From contig CAZBZG010000159.1 of the NCBI GenBank assembly GCA_964496245.1, forward strand, positions 1-10,660: a stretch of 10,660 nucleotides of DNA, read 5' to 3'. Positions 1 through 6,734 of the stretch are shown in pieces. The first letter of the stretch is position 1. Each line of letters begins with the position of its first letter. The notes beneath the pieces were generated by a model. That model saw nothing but the letters and a program-made list of their open reading frames with translations, did no database searches and had not been told where the DNA came from. The stretch comes from CAZBZG01 sp964496245 (GTDB lineage: Bacteria > Planctomycetota > SZUA-567). Position numbers and translations under genes: made by a program.

Positions 1-1
1 C

Positions 2-796
2 TTCTTCATCGGCAGCACGGTCACGATCGAGGGCGTCCGGCCGCTCGGAGAAGCGTTCACCGAGGCCTTCTGGCGGGTGCAGCCCTGGATCCCGCTGATC
101 CTGCTCACCTGCTGCTACATCGGCATCACCGTAATTCTCCAGACCAAGGGGGACTTCCGCTTTCTCGTTCCCTATATCGACTTCTCCCAGCGCGGCACCC
201 AGGAGGGCGGGCTCGTGCTCGATTCGTCTGCCATCATCGACGGCCGGATCGCCGACGTCTGTGACACGCGCCTCATCTCCGTGCCGCTCATCATCCCGGA
301 CTTCGTAGTGCGGGAGCTCCAGACTCTGGCCGATTCCGCGAACAAGCTCAAGCGCCAGCGCGGCCGCCGCGGGCTCGACACGGTCTCGCGTCTCCAGAAG
401 ACCGACACCGCGCGCGTGGTCATCCGCCAGACCGAAGCCCTGCCCGGGAGCCCGGTCGACCAGGAACTCGTGAACACGGCCAAGGACATTCACGGCCGCA
501 TCGTGACCACGGATTTCAACCTGAACAAGGTCAGCCAGATCGAGGGCGTGATCGTAGTCAACATCAACGATCTGGCCAACGCGGTCAAACCCTCGGTGGT
601 GCCGGGGGAGGCGCTCAACCTGCAGATCATCCGCGCCGGCCAGGAAGCCGGCCAGGGCGTGGGGTATCTGGACGACGGTACCATGGTGGTCGTGGAGGAG
701 GCCCGTGACCGGATCGGCGAGACCATCAGCATCGATGTGACCGGCTCCATCCAGACGAGCGCCGGCCGTATGATCTTCGGCCGCCCGACGACTTGA
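2..796 (+). CDS. PIN/TRAM domain membrane protein, YacL-like (5' partial)
   Basis: The reading frame is open to the left edge, so the N-terminus lies outside the window; 264 residues are visible. A hydrophobic segment at about visible residues 29-48 (ending LLTCCYIGITVILQ) looks like the last transmembrane helix. A PIN nuclease-type domain follows, with LDSSAIIDGRI (acidic D74 and D80), VVREL (E105), PVDQEL (D153) and TTDFNL (D171), which supply the usual metal-binding acidic residues. A TRAM domain (about 200-262, starting PGEALNLQII and ending GRMIFGR) closes the protein. This order matches Bacillus YacL, a membrane-anchored putative RNase whose RNA target is not established. A GTG at 77 is internal to the gene and not the start, because coding sequence of the same kind continues upstream. 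The next gene is ispD, the same neighbour yacL has in Firmicutes. The family call is firm; the in vivo function is unknown. Confidence 0.9.
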   Translation, partial: FFIGSTVTIEGVRPLGEAFTEAFWRVQPWIPLILLTCCYIGITVILQTKGDFRFLVPYIDFSQRGTQEGGLVLDSSAIIDGRIADVCDTRLISVPLIIPDFVVRELQTLADSANKLKRQRGRRGLDTVSRLQKTDTARVVIRQTEALPGSPVDQELVNTAKDIHGRIVTTDFNLNKVSQIEGVIVVNINDLANAVKPSVVPGEALNLQIIRAGQEAGQGVGYLDDGTMVVVEEARDRIGETISIDVTGSIQTSAGRMIFGRPTT

Positions 797-857
797 AGGC
801 GGCGTCGCACCCGCCCCGCTTGTGCCTGACGCCGGATCCTCCACGGAGAGCCGCTCC

Positions 858-1601
858 ATGCCGCCTGGCCCTAGCCAATCCAGCGAGAGCCTTCCGCCAC
901 CCACCGTGAGCGTGGTCGTCCCCGCAGCCGGATCTTCCACGCGCCTCGCCGGGCCCACCCGCAAGCCCTTTCGCGAGCTCGCCGGCCGGCCGATCCTCTT
1001 GCGCACCTGCGAGCGGCTCCGCTCCATGCCCGGCGTGGGCGAGATCATCCTCGCCGTGCACCCCGACGACCTGGCCGACGTGCAGGGCAAGCTGTGGGAG
1101 GTTCTGCGCGCTGCCGGCGTGCACCTGGTCGTGGCCGGCGGCGAGGTCCGCGCACAATCGGTGTGGAACGCGCTCGCCGTCGCCGACCCGGAAGCCGAGC
1201 TCGTGGCCGTGCACGACGCCGTGCGACCCTTCATCTCCCCTGCGATCTGTGCCGAGCTCTTTCGCGTCGCGCGCGACCGCGGCGCGGCCGTGCCCGTCGT
1301 GCCCGTGAACGACACGATCAAGCGCACCGAGGCGGACAAGGTGACCGAGACCGTCCGCCGCCGCGGACTCATGCGCGTACAGACCCCGCAGGTCTTCCGG
1401 CGCGAGCTCTTCGTGGCGGCCAACGAATATGCGCGCGCCACGGGCGGTTTCTGTGAAACCATTACGGACGACGCGTCCCTGGTCGAATCCTACGGCAAAG
1501 AGGTGGCCGTGGTCCTGGGGGAGGAGTACAACCTCAAAATCACCACACCGCGGGACCTGCGCATGGCCGAAGCCCTGCTCGCAGCCGGCGTAGTAGAATG
1601 A
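858..1601 (+). CDS. ispD: 2-C-methyl-D-erythritol 4-phosphate cytidylyltransferase
   Basis: IspD transfers CMP from CTP to 2-C-methyl-D-erythritol 4-phosphate, the third step of the MEP pathway to isoprenoid precursors, in the cytoplasm. The family signatures appear in order: the nucleotide-binding VVPAAGSSTRL near the N-terminus, RKPF supplying the conserved lysine, HDAVRPF, VNDTIKR, TPQVFR, TDDASLVE and the C-terminal NLKITTPRDL whose lysine contacts the substrate. I chose ATG 858 (247 aa) because GGAGAG at 845-850 lies 7 bases upstream and because IspD proteins normally begin close to the VVPAAG motif. An in-frame GTG at 822 would add 12 low-complexity residues and has no visible ribosome binding site. 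The gene starts 61 bases after the PIN/TRAM gene and is probably cotranscribed with it. The usual partner ispF does not follow; a convergent gene ends 19 bases beyond the stop. Confidence 0.95.
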   Translation: MPPGPSQSSESLPPPTVSVVVPAAGSSTRLAGPTRKPFRELAGRPILLRTCERLRSMPGVGEIILAVHPDDLADVQGKLWEVLRAAGVHLVVAGGEVRAQSVWNALAVADPEAELVAVHDAVRPFISPAICAELFRVARDRGAAVPVVPVNDTIKRTEADKVTETVRRRGLMRVQTPQVFRRELFVAANEYARATGGFCETITDDASLVESYGKEVAVVLGEEYNLKITTPRDLRMAEALLAAGVVE

Positions 1602-1620
1602 TGTCCCGCCTCGCGAATCC

Positions 1621-2610
1621 TCACACGTTCTCGGATCGCGCACGAAACCCCGTCGCCGGGTCGTAGGTGAGCGCGCGTTCGCCCGCGAACCGCTCCGGAT
1701 CCTGCCCGATCAATCGCAGCGCGTTGGCGTGCCCTACCTGCTGCAGCTCCTCGAGCGAGAGCCCGCCCAACGCATGCAGATGGTTCATGCAGTCGTTCAT
1801 CATCGCCGACGACCCCACGAGGCACTCCTTGTCCGGGTTCCAGAGTTTGCCTGAGGGCTCGAGCACGATGCGGTTGTTCATGGATGCGTATTCGCCCGGT
1901 GGCATGCGCGCCATGGAGGAGGCGTCGCTGACCACCACGACCCGATCCAGCCCCTTGGCCCGCAGGACGGTCTTGAGCACCGTGGCCGGCAGGTGGTGCC
2001 CGTCGGCGATGATCATGGCGGTGAGCCGATCTTCGGCCAGCCCCGCCCAGATCGGGTTGGCGTGGCGCGGGAGCATGTTGGGGATGCCATTGCCGAGGTG
2101 CGTGAGCGCGCGTGCGCCCGCGCCCGCCAGACGCGCCAAGTCCCCTTCGTCCGGCAGCTGATGGCCCAGCGAGACGGTGATCCCCTGGGCGGTTGCGTGC
2201 CGGCAGAGCGCCTCGGCGCCGGGCACGTCCGCCGCAAGGGTAAGCAACCGCACCGTGCCGCGCGCCCACTCTTGCATGCGATCCAGGAAATCGGCATCAG
2301 GCGGGCGTACGCAGTCGGGTGTGTGTGCGCCCACGGCACCGGGTTCGGGCGAGATGAACGGCCCCTCGATGTGGAAGCCCAGCACGCGGCCACGGAACGG
2401 CTCCCGCTCCATCAGCCCGGCCAGCAGGGGCAGGTTCCGCTTGTAGATCGTCTCCGGGTTGGTCACGATCGTCGGCAGGAAGGCCTGCGTGCCTGAGGCG
2501 AGGATCTGTTGGAAGGCGCCGACCGCCTGCTCTTCGGTGAGATCGGCGCCCGAGAAATCCACCCCGCCGCAACCGTTGACCTGGAGGTCGACCCAACCGG
2601 GCAGTTGCAT
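1621..2610 (-). CDS. nagA: N-acetylglucosamine-6-phosphate deacetylase, short form
   Basis: NagA removes the acetyl group from N-acetylglucosamine 6-phosphate to give glucosamine 6-phosphate and acetate. The 329-residue product aligns by eye with the TIM-barrel part of E. coli NagA: PGWVDLQVNGCGGVDF at the start, HIEGPF (E82, metal ligand), H96 in GAHTP, GHQ (H150) and THLGN (H171) as further metal ligands, IADGHH (H206), VVSDAS (D229, catalytic acid/base) and VGSSAMM. ATG 2610 is chosen because GGAGG (2617-2621) sits 6 bases upstream; the frame stays open beyond it, but that extension is arginine- and serine-rich and unlike the family. With this start the roughly 50 N-terminal residues that form half of the small beta domain in E. 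coli NagA are absent, and the C-terminus also lacks the usual LAAGKVANL-type strands. All metal and catalytic residues remain. It is the last gene of the minus-strand cluster, 31 bases after the FMN-binding gene. A related acylamino-sugar substrate is possible. Confidence 0.88.
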   Translation of the reverse strand: MQLPGWVDLQVNGCGGVDFSGADLTEEQAVGAFQQILASGTQAFLPTIVTNPETIYKRNLPLLAGLMEREPFRGRVLGFHIEGPFISPEPGAVGAHTPDCVRPPDADFLDRMQEWARGTVRLLTLAADVPGAEALCRHATAQGITVSLGHQLPDEGDLARLAGAGARALTHLGNGIPNMLPRHANPIWAGLAEDRLTAMIIADGHHLPATVLKTVLRAKGLDRVVVVSDASSMARMPPGEYASMNNRIVLEPSGKLWNPDKECLVGSSAMMNDCMNHLHALGGLSLEELQQVGHANALRLIGQDPERFAGERALTYDPATGFRARSENV

Positions 2611-2641
2611 CGCGCGCCTCCGTTTCGTTCTCGCTGCAGTG

Positions 2642-3019
2642 CTAGAGCAACTTCTCCGCGCCGCTGTACACCTCTTCCACGTGCAGAATCGCAAGCGCTT
2701 TGCGGGGGTGCTTGTCGTTGGCCCACTCGAGCATCGCGTCGTAGTCCGAACCTTCGGTCGCGTACTCGATGCGCCCTTTGGCTTGAAAGGCCTTGCCCTG
2801 GTCGGTCATCCAGAGAAAGGCACCGCGGCTGCCGGCCTCGATGTTGGCGCGGGTCTTGTCGAAATAGTTGTCCACGATGCCGATCTTGTCGTCCGCGATC
2901 TTTTCGATCGCGCCCACGTAGATGACGTTGGGGTTGCCGTCGTCGGACACGGTCGCGAACACGGCCGGTCCTTTGCGCTGGTCCCAGGCCTGGCGCACGG
3001 TTTCGGGCAATGCAGGCAT
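2642..3019 (-). CDS. Pyridoxamine 5'-phosphate oxidase-family (FMN-binding split barrel) protein
   Basis: A 125-residue protein with the layout of the small split-barrel flavoproteins, such as the roughly 122-residue FMN-binding protein of Desulfovibrio. Visible features are an N-terminal helix, strands AVFATVSDDGNPNVIYVGAI (about 19-38), a KIGIVDNYFDKTRANIEAG segment (about 45-63) where FMN phosphate contacts are usual, AFLWMTDQGKAFQAKGRIEY (about 67-86) and a last strand KALAILHVEEVYSG. The family uses FMN or F420 for varied redox reactions, and size alone does not give the substrate. ATG 3019 is supported by AGGAG (3026-3030) 6 bases upstream; the longer open frame reaching to about 3880 overlaps the next gene out of frame and is discarded. 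It lies between the DUF4190 gene (62 bases away) and nagA (31 bases away), so it is probably part of the same operon. The fold is fairly sure, the function unknown. Confidence 0.82.
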   Translation of the reverse strand: MPALPETVRQAWDQRKGPAVFATVSDDGNPNVIYVGAIEKIADDKIGIVDNYFDKTRANIEAGSRGAFLWMTDQGKAFQAKGRIEYATEGSDYDAMLEWANDKHPRKALAILHVEEVYSGAEKLL

Positions 3020-3053
3020 AGTGCTCTCCTCTGAAGCGATTTCGAACGAATGC

Positions 3054-3075
3054 GGCGCGCTGGATCCGGCGCGCC
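3054..3075. repeat. Near-perfect 22-base palindrome
   Basis: The arms GGCGCGC (3054-3060) and GCGCGCC (3069-3075) are exact inverted copies, and the centre is the palindrome GGATCC (3062-3067). Only the pair 3061/3068 fails to match. It lies in the 62-base gap between the stop of the DUF4190 gene and the start of the split-barrel gene. In RNA it could form a GC hairpin between the two cistrons. No T-run follows on the minus strand, so it is not a standard intrinsic terminator; a transcript-processing or protein-binding site is equally possible. Confidence 0.5.
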
Positions 3076-3081
3076 ACCGGC

Positions 3082-3798
3082 TCACGGACCGGCGCGCGCT
3101 TGTCCGTTGCTGGAGTCGGGCGCGTATTGCTGGATGACGGTCCGGTCGCTCGACAGCAAGGCTTCCACAAAACTTCTGTAGCTCTCCTCGGTCCCGGTCT
3201 TGATGTACTTCACGTGGCAATCCCGGTACAGAGCATTTCCACCATCCGGATGATTGCCCGGTTTGTCGAGCACGATGATCTTGTTGGGCGGATCGCTTAT
3301 GCTGGCCGGCAGATAGATGTAGTCGGAATGGAACGCTTGTCCCGACGCCTCCCCGTCGGCCGACGGACACTGGAAAGCCTTGGGATCCGCGATGAGGCCG
3401 CTCTCCATCAACTCTTCGAGATTCTTGGGCATGGCCTCTTTGTCGGCGGTGTGCATCTCCATGGCCAGACCGATCTGCTTCAGGTTGCTCATGCACTGCG
3501 CTTTCTGCGCTGCCTCGCGAGCCTTGCCCAGAGCCGGCAGCAGCAACCCGGCCATGATGGGCACGAAGACCAGGCTCAACAGCAGAAACACGGCAGACAC
3601 GATGACCCCGGCCAGAGCGATGCCCTTGCCTCCCAGCCGACCCTCGCTCTTGCTGATCTTGCTGAGCGCTACGAGGCCCAGGATCAACCCGAGCAGGCTC
3701 AGCACGCCGCACCCCCAGAGAATACCGCAGACCAGAGATGCGATCGCCAGCGCGCTCGTCTTGGGCACTGCAAGTCCTCCCGAATCTTCCGCCGCCAT
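3082..3798 (-). CDS. DUF4190-like membrane protein with DUF1559/pseudopilin-type C-terminal domain
   Basis: A 238-residue protein of unknown function. Residues 13-88 hold two hydrophobic segments (about 17-45 and 60-88) with the small-residue pattern and GLVALSKISKSEGRLGGKGIA linker of DUF4190 proteins. The second helix runs straight into LLLPALGKAREAAQKAQC and MSNLKQIGLAM (about 86-113), the sequence that follows the prepilin helix in the DUF1559 pseudopilin-like proteins abundant in Planctomycetota and relatives. Near the C-terminus, H183 and D193 in HPDGGNALYRDCHVKYI match the H-X9-DG motif of these proteins, except that DC replaces DG. No type IV prepilin cleavage motif (GFTLIE type) is present, so it is more likely membrane-anchored than a processed pilin. 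ATG 3798 is preceded by GGAG with 5 bases between; an upstream in-frame start at 3849 would overlap the preceding gene. It sits 44 bases after the oxidoreductase gene. Confidence 0.8.
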   Translation of the reverse strand: MAAEDSGGLAVPKTSALAIASLVCGILWGCGVLSLLGLILGLVALSKISKSEGRLGGKGIALAGVIVSAVFLLLSLVFVPIMAGLLLPALGKAREAAQKAQCMSNLKQIGLAMEMHTADKEAMPKNLEELMESGLIADPKAFQCPSADGEASGQAFHSDYIYLPASISDPPNKIIVLDKPGNHPDGGNALYRDCHVKYIKTGTEESYRSFVEALLSSDRTVIQQYAPDSSNGQARAGP

Positions 3799-3842
3799 GT
3801 CCTCTCCTTCGCGTCCGTGTGTCGCCAGACCAAACCGATCGG

Positions 3843-5093
3843 CTACCACTCCTTGAACGCCACACCCGGGCGTTCGCCATATGTGATGGTCACCGGCCGG
3901 CCGTCGTGCGTGATGCTCAGGCGCCCGGCTTCGATCACGAGTTCGTTGTAGGAGCTGTTGCCGGGCGTGGCGAGTACGCCCTCATCATTGATCTCCTGGA
4001 GCACGGCCTGGCGCGCCGCTAGATCGTCGCCAGCCGCCTCGACCCGCTGTGCTGCGCGTACGAGCCATTCGATCGAGCGGTACCCGTAGCCCACCGGCTC
4101 GAGCCCCGTTCCGCCGCGGTAGATCAGTTTGAAGTAGTCCGGACTCGGCTCGTGGTAGGCTTTGCCGTCGCGCTTGGTGTTGTTGTAGGAGTGCTTGAGT
4201 CCGCGGTACTGGTCGTCGTGAAAGAGCACGCACGCGTCCGTCTCTCCCTTGCAGAACATGTGCAGGCCCTGGTGGTTGCCGCCGGGCGCCTGGTTGGGGT
4301 AGCCCATGGCGTCGAGCACGCTGAGCGACGCCCCGTTCTCCCAGATCACGCGGCCGTCGGTCCACAGGTACCCCTGGTTGCCGTTGGGATAGGTATCCAC
4401 GATGCCGTGCACCGACACCTCGATGGGCATGAGCCCGGTGATGAAATGCACCTGGTCCACGTAGTGGCAGCCCACGTACGTGAACATGTCCGAGTGTTCG
4501 CAGGTGCACCAGTTCATGAAATTCGAGTCGCGGTAGTACCAGGGCTCGATCATGGTCGCCTGGGCGAGCTTGAACTCGCCCAGATTCCCCTGCCGGTAGA
4601 TGTCCCGCGCCATGAGCGCCCGGTCGTCGAGTCGCTTGTGATACTCGATGCCCACGAACAGCCCTTTGTCGAACGCCTGCTGTTCGATCTTTACGGCTTG
4701 GCCGTGTTCGAGTACGAGCGGTTTGACAGTCAGCACGTGCTGGTCCGCTTCCAGGGCTCTGCGGATGGCGCGGTCGTGAAGCGCATCGGGCAGCGCCACG
4801 AACACGAGGCCCCGGGGGGGCATTGCGTCCACGACCTCTTCGAACAAGTCGGGAAACGTGTCCTCCGGATCCACGCTGCGGAAATCGGGGTGCGGGACAA
4901 AGGTCTGCCCGGGAAAAGCCTCCGCGAGCCGCTGGCTCTCGGCCAGGCTCTTGAGCGGTGGCGCATTCAGGGCGCACACGTGGATCTCGCCGATGGCGTG
5001 CTCACGCTGGAGGTGATAGAGCGATGGGAGGATCTGGAGCTCGGTGATCATCCCGCCGCCTACGATGGTCACAGGTGCTGGCGTGGTTGGCAT
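3843..5093 (-). CDS. Gfo/Idh/MocA family NAD(P)-dependent oxidoreductase
   Basis: A 416-residue cytoplasmic dehydrogenase of the family that oxidises or reduces hydroxyl groups of sugars, inositols and their derivatives. The N-terminal Rossmann region begins VTIVGGGMITELQILPSL (about 8-25), a variant of the glycine-rich dinucleotide loop. LVFVALPDALHDRAIRRALEA (about 96-116) leads into VLTVKPLVL, where the family's EKP motif reads V123-K124-P125; the catalytic lysine is kept but the glutamate is lost. The C-terminal domain includes IEYHKRLDDR, MIEPWYYRDSNF and GCHYVDQVHFITGLMP (about 208-223), whose histidine and aspartate suit the usual active-site region. ATG 5093 (with a GGGGG-type purine stretch 8 or more bases upstream) is preferred over GTG 5156, which adds 21 residues unlike the family. 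It follows the aminotransferase gene by 85 bases. Substrate unknown; an amino-sugar-derived compound is an inference from neighbours. Confidence 0.9.
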   Translation of the reverse strand: MPTTPAPVTIVGGGMITELQILPSLYHLQREHAIGEIHVCALNAPPLKSLAESQRLAEAFPGQTFVPHPDFRSVDPEDTFPDLFEEVVDAMPPRGLVFVALPDALHDRAIRRALEADQHVLTVKPLVLEHGQAVKIEQQAFDKGLFVGIEYHKRLDDRALMARDIYRQGNLGEFKLAQATMIEPWYYRDSNFMNWCTCEHSDMFTYVGCHYVDQVHFITGLMPIEVSVHGIVDTYPNGNQGYLWTDGRVIWENGASLSVLDAMGYPNQAPGGNHQGLHMFCKGETDACVLFHDDQYRGLKHSYNNTKRDGKAYHEPSPDYFKLIYRGGTGLEPVGYGYRSIEWLVRAAQRVEAAGDDLAARQAVLQEINDEGVLATPGNSSYNELVIEAGRLSITHDGRPVTITYGERPGVAFKEW

Positions 5094-5144
5094 GGTTGCG
5101 TCTCCCCCTGCGGTCTGATTGGCCTGCCCCTGCTCCGGCGGCGC

Positions 5145-5161
5145 CACCGGTCCCACCGGTG
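5145..5161. repeat. Inverted repeat CACCGGT-CCC-ACCGGTG between cistrons
   Basis: Two 7-base arms are exact inverted copies with a 3-base spacer (ACCGGT is itself palindromic, so the arms are also direct repeats). The repeat lies in the 85-base gap between the aminotransferase stop (5179) and the oxidoreductase start (5093). It could form a hairpin in the minus-strand transcript. There is no T-run after it, so termination is doubtful; mRNA processing or stability between the two cistrons is a reasonable alternative. Confidence 0.45.
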
Positions 5162-5178
5162 AGGCGGCCCTCCCAGTT

Positions 5179-6576
5179 TCACGCCCGGCTCGTCTCCACC
5201 GGCGCGAGCACCTCGTCGCACACCGAGGCGAGCACGTCCAGGCCTTCTTGCAGTGCCTCTTCGGAGATGGTGAGGGGCGGCGCGATCTTGATGCACTCGC
5301 CTCCGACCCCCACCGGCGCGAACATGAGCAGCCCCTGCTCGAAGCAGCGTTCGTTGATGCGGAGCGCTGTATCCGCGTCCGGTTCCTTGCTGCCCGGCTT
5401 GACGATCTGAATGCCGGCCACGAGACCCCGGCTCTGCACGCAGCCGCACTGCTGCGGATGCCGAGCCTGGATAGTCTCCAGACCGTTGCGCAGGACGGGA
5501 TCCAACCGGGCGGCGTTTCCGGCGAGGTCCTCCTCGAGGAGAATCTTGAGATTGGCGATGGCCGCAGCCACTGGTAGCGGGCTTCCGGAGTGGGTGCTCG
5601 TCATGGACCCGGGCGCGTACAGCCCCAGGATATCCTCGCGGCCGATGACCGCGCTCAGAGGGAGGCTGCTCGTCACCCCCTTGCCGCAGCAGATGAGATC
5701 CGGGGCCACGCCGTAGTGCTCGAAGCAAAACATCTTGCCCGTGCGGCCAAAGCCGGCCTGCACTTCGTCCATGATCAGCACCGCGTCGTGCTCCTTGCAC
5801 CACGCTTCGAGCTGTTGCGCGTATTCTGCAGGCAGGAAGTCGGGGCCCACCCCCTGATAGCTCTCCGTAATCACACCCGCCACGTCCGCGCCGGTCAACC
5901 CCGCCTCGCCCAGGGCGTCCAGAAAGGCCTGGAACTCGATGTTCTCGTTCTTGAACCCGTCCGGGAAGGGGACATTGAGAAAGCCCGATTCCTGCACCCC
6001 GCTCTTGACGATCCACCCCTTCTGCTTGTCCATACCCCCGGCCAGCTGCGCGCCCAACGTTCGGCCGTGGAAGGCGTTGCCAAACGACACAATGACATGC
6101 TTGCGCTCCCCGCCCTTCCGAATCCCGTAGGTGCGCGCCAGCTTGATGGCATTCTCGGTCGCCTCCGATCCGGTTGACAGGATAAACGTATGATAGGTGG
6201 CCTTGTCGGGCGCGAGATCCGAGAGCATCCGGGTCAGCTGGGCCCGGCCTTCGTGCACGAACACGTAGGTCGCCAGAAGCGGCCGCTCCAGCACCTCTTG
6301 GATGGCCTTGCGGACCTCGGGCCGGCCGTGGCCGCTGTTGGCCACCAGCACACAGCTCGACCAGTCGAGCCACATGTTCCCCCAGCGGTCGTAGACCTGA
6401 ATACCCTCGGCGCGATCCCAGACCACAGGCGGCATGCCCATCATGGATTTTGGCTCGGTTTGCTGGAGCACCTCAAAGGTCGGCAGAGATTCCGGCACCG
6501 GGATCTTGGTCTGAATGCGGCGGAAGGGTGTGTCCACCGGATCCACCTCCCGCGGAGTCATGTTGTATTTTGCCAC
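5179..6576 (-). CDS. Class III pyridoxal phosphate-dependent aminotransferase
   Basis: A 465-residue fold-type I PLP enzyme of the class III (omega/4-aminobutyrate/acetylornithine) aminotransferase group. Visible signatures are YDRWGNMWLDW (about 62-72), the cofactor phosphate-binding STGSEATENAIKLAR (134-148), FGNAFHGRT with H170 near the cofactor ring, E238 in ITESYQGVGP, IMDEVQAGFGRTG with D270 and Q273 for the pyridine nitrogen and ring, CGKG with K299 as the Schiff-base lysine, and STHSG (327-331) for the phosphate. All catalytic residues are present. The start is GTG 6576, preceded by a purine-rich AAGGGGG; ATG 6561 is in frame but has no ribosome binding site. It is first in the minus-strand operon, downstream of a strong-looking promoter (6681-6709). 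Members use 4-aminobutyrate, ornithine, taurine, beta-alanine or amino-sugar aldehydes, and I cannot choose among these. A link to amino sugars comes only from the downstream oxidoreductase and nagA. Confidence 0.93.
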   Translation of the reverse strand: MAKYNMTPREVDPVDTPFRRIQTKIPVPESLPTFEVLQQTEPKSMMGMPPVVWDRAEGIQVYDRWGNMWLDWSSCVLVANSGHGRPEVRKAIQEVLERPLLATYVFVHEGRAQLTRMLSDLAPDKATYHTFILSTGSEATENAIKLARTYGIRKGGERKHVIVSFGNAFHGRTLGAQLAGGMDKQKGWIVKSGVQESGFLNVPFPDGFKNENIEFQAFLDALGEAGLTGADVAGVITESYQGVGPDFLPAEYAQQLEAWCKEHDAVLIMDEVQAGFGRTGKMFCFEHYGVAPDLICCGKGVTSSLPLSAVIGREDILGLYAPGSMTSTHSGSPLPVAAAIANLKILLEEDLAGNAARLDPVLRNGLETIQARHPQQCGCVQSRGLVAGIQIVKPGSKEPDADTALRINERCFEQGLLMFAPVGVGGECIKIAPPLTISEEALQEGLDVLASVCDEVLAPVETSRA

Positions 6577-6598
6577 GGCTGCCCCCTTCCGTATCAGT

Positions 6599-6642
6599 CG
6601 GTTCGGTGTTCCCGGGCTGCGGCTCCCCGGTTTGATGAACCG
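6599..6642 (-). other. Possible stem-loop in the 5' leader of the aminotransferase operon
   Basis: CGGTTC (6599-6604) and GAACCG (6637-6642) are inverted copies, and inside them CCGGG (6612-6616) can pair with CCCGG (6626-6630). If transcription starts near 6674, this element occupies most of the roughly 98-base leader and ends about 9 bases before the purine-rich ribosome binding site. It could affect translation, but the inner and outer stems are joined by uneven loops and no known riboswitch class is recognisable. Confidence 0.25.
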
Positions 6643-6680
6643 CTCACGCCGGCGCGCCGCCTTGGCGCCCGGATGCGACC

Positions 6681-6709
6681 ATTAGAATTCGGTTGCCGAA
6701 CCCTGTCAA
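6681..6709 (-). promoter_or_regulatory. Sigma70-type promoter for the minus-strand operon
   Basis: Read on the minus strand, a perfect -35 box TTGACA (6709-6704) is followed after 17 bases by TCTAAT (6686-6681), which matches the -10 consensus at five of six positions. Transcription would start near 6674, giving a leader of about 98 bases before GTG 6576. The spacer contains the inverted repeat TTCGG-TTG-CCGAA, placed where a repressor could block polymerase. Confidence 0.7.
6688..6700. promoter_or_regulatory. Operator-like inverted repeat TTCGG-TTG-CCGAA
   Basis: A perfect 5-base inverted repeat with a 3-base spacer lies wholly between the -35 and -10 boxes of the minus-strand promoter. A second overlapping dyad, GGTT-GCCG-AACC (6691-6702), shares the site. 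The heptamer CCGAACC at 6696-6702 recurs on the opposite strand at 6606-6600 within the leader. Position and symmetry suggest a repressor site, but no regulator gene is present in the window. Confidence 0.4.
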
Positions 6710-6734
6710 GCAAAACCAATCGCGCTCTTTTCTC

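Noticed and set aside
822..857. GTG start for ispD at 822
   Set aside because: There is no ribosome binding site, and the extra 12 residues are low-complexity; ATG 858 has GGAGAG at proper spacing. Not fully excluded.
726..1643. Long open frame on the minus strand opposite ispD
   Set aside because: It lies antisense to a gene with all IspD motifs, and its translation is histidine-, glycine- and arginine-rich without family resemblance, as expected from GC-rich third positions.
3020..3880. Upstream extension of the split-barrel protein frame
   Set aside because: It overlaps the DUF4190 gene in a different frame and is arginine- and serine-rich; the ATG at 3019 has a good ribosome binding site and gives the usual family length.
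5069..6373. 434-codon open frame on the minus strand in another frame of the aminotransferase gene
   Set aside because: The product is arginine-, glycine- and alanine-rich shadow sequence, while the overlapping frame encodes a complete aminotransferase with all catalytic residues.
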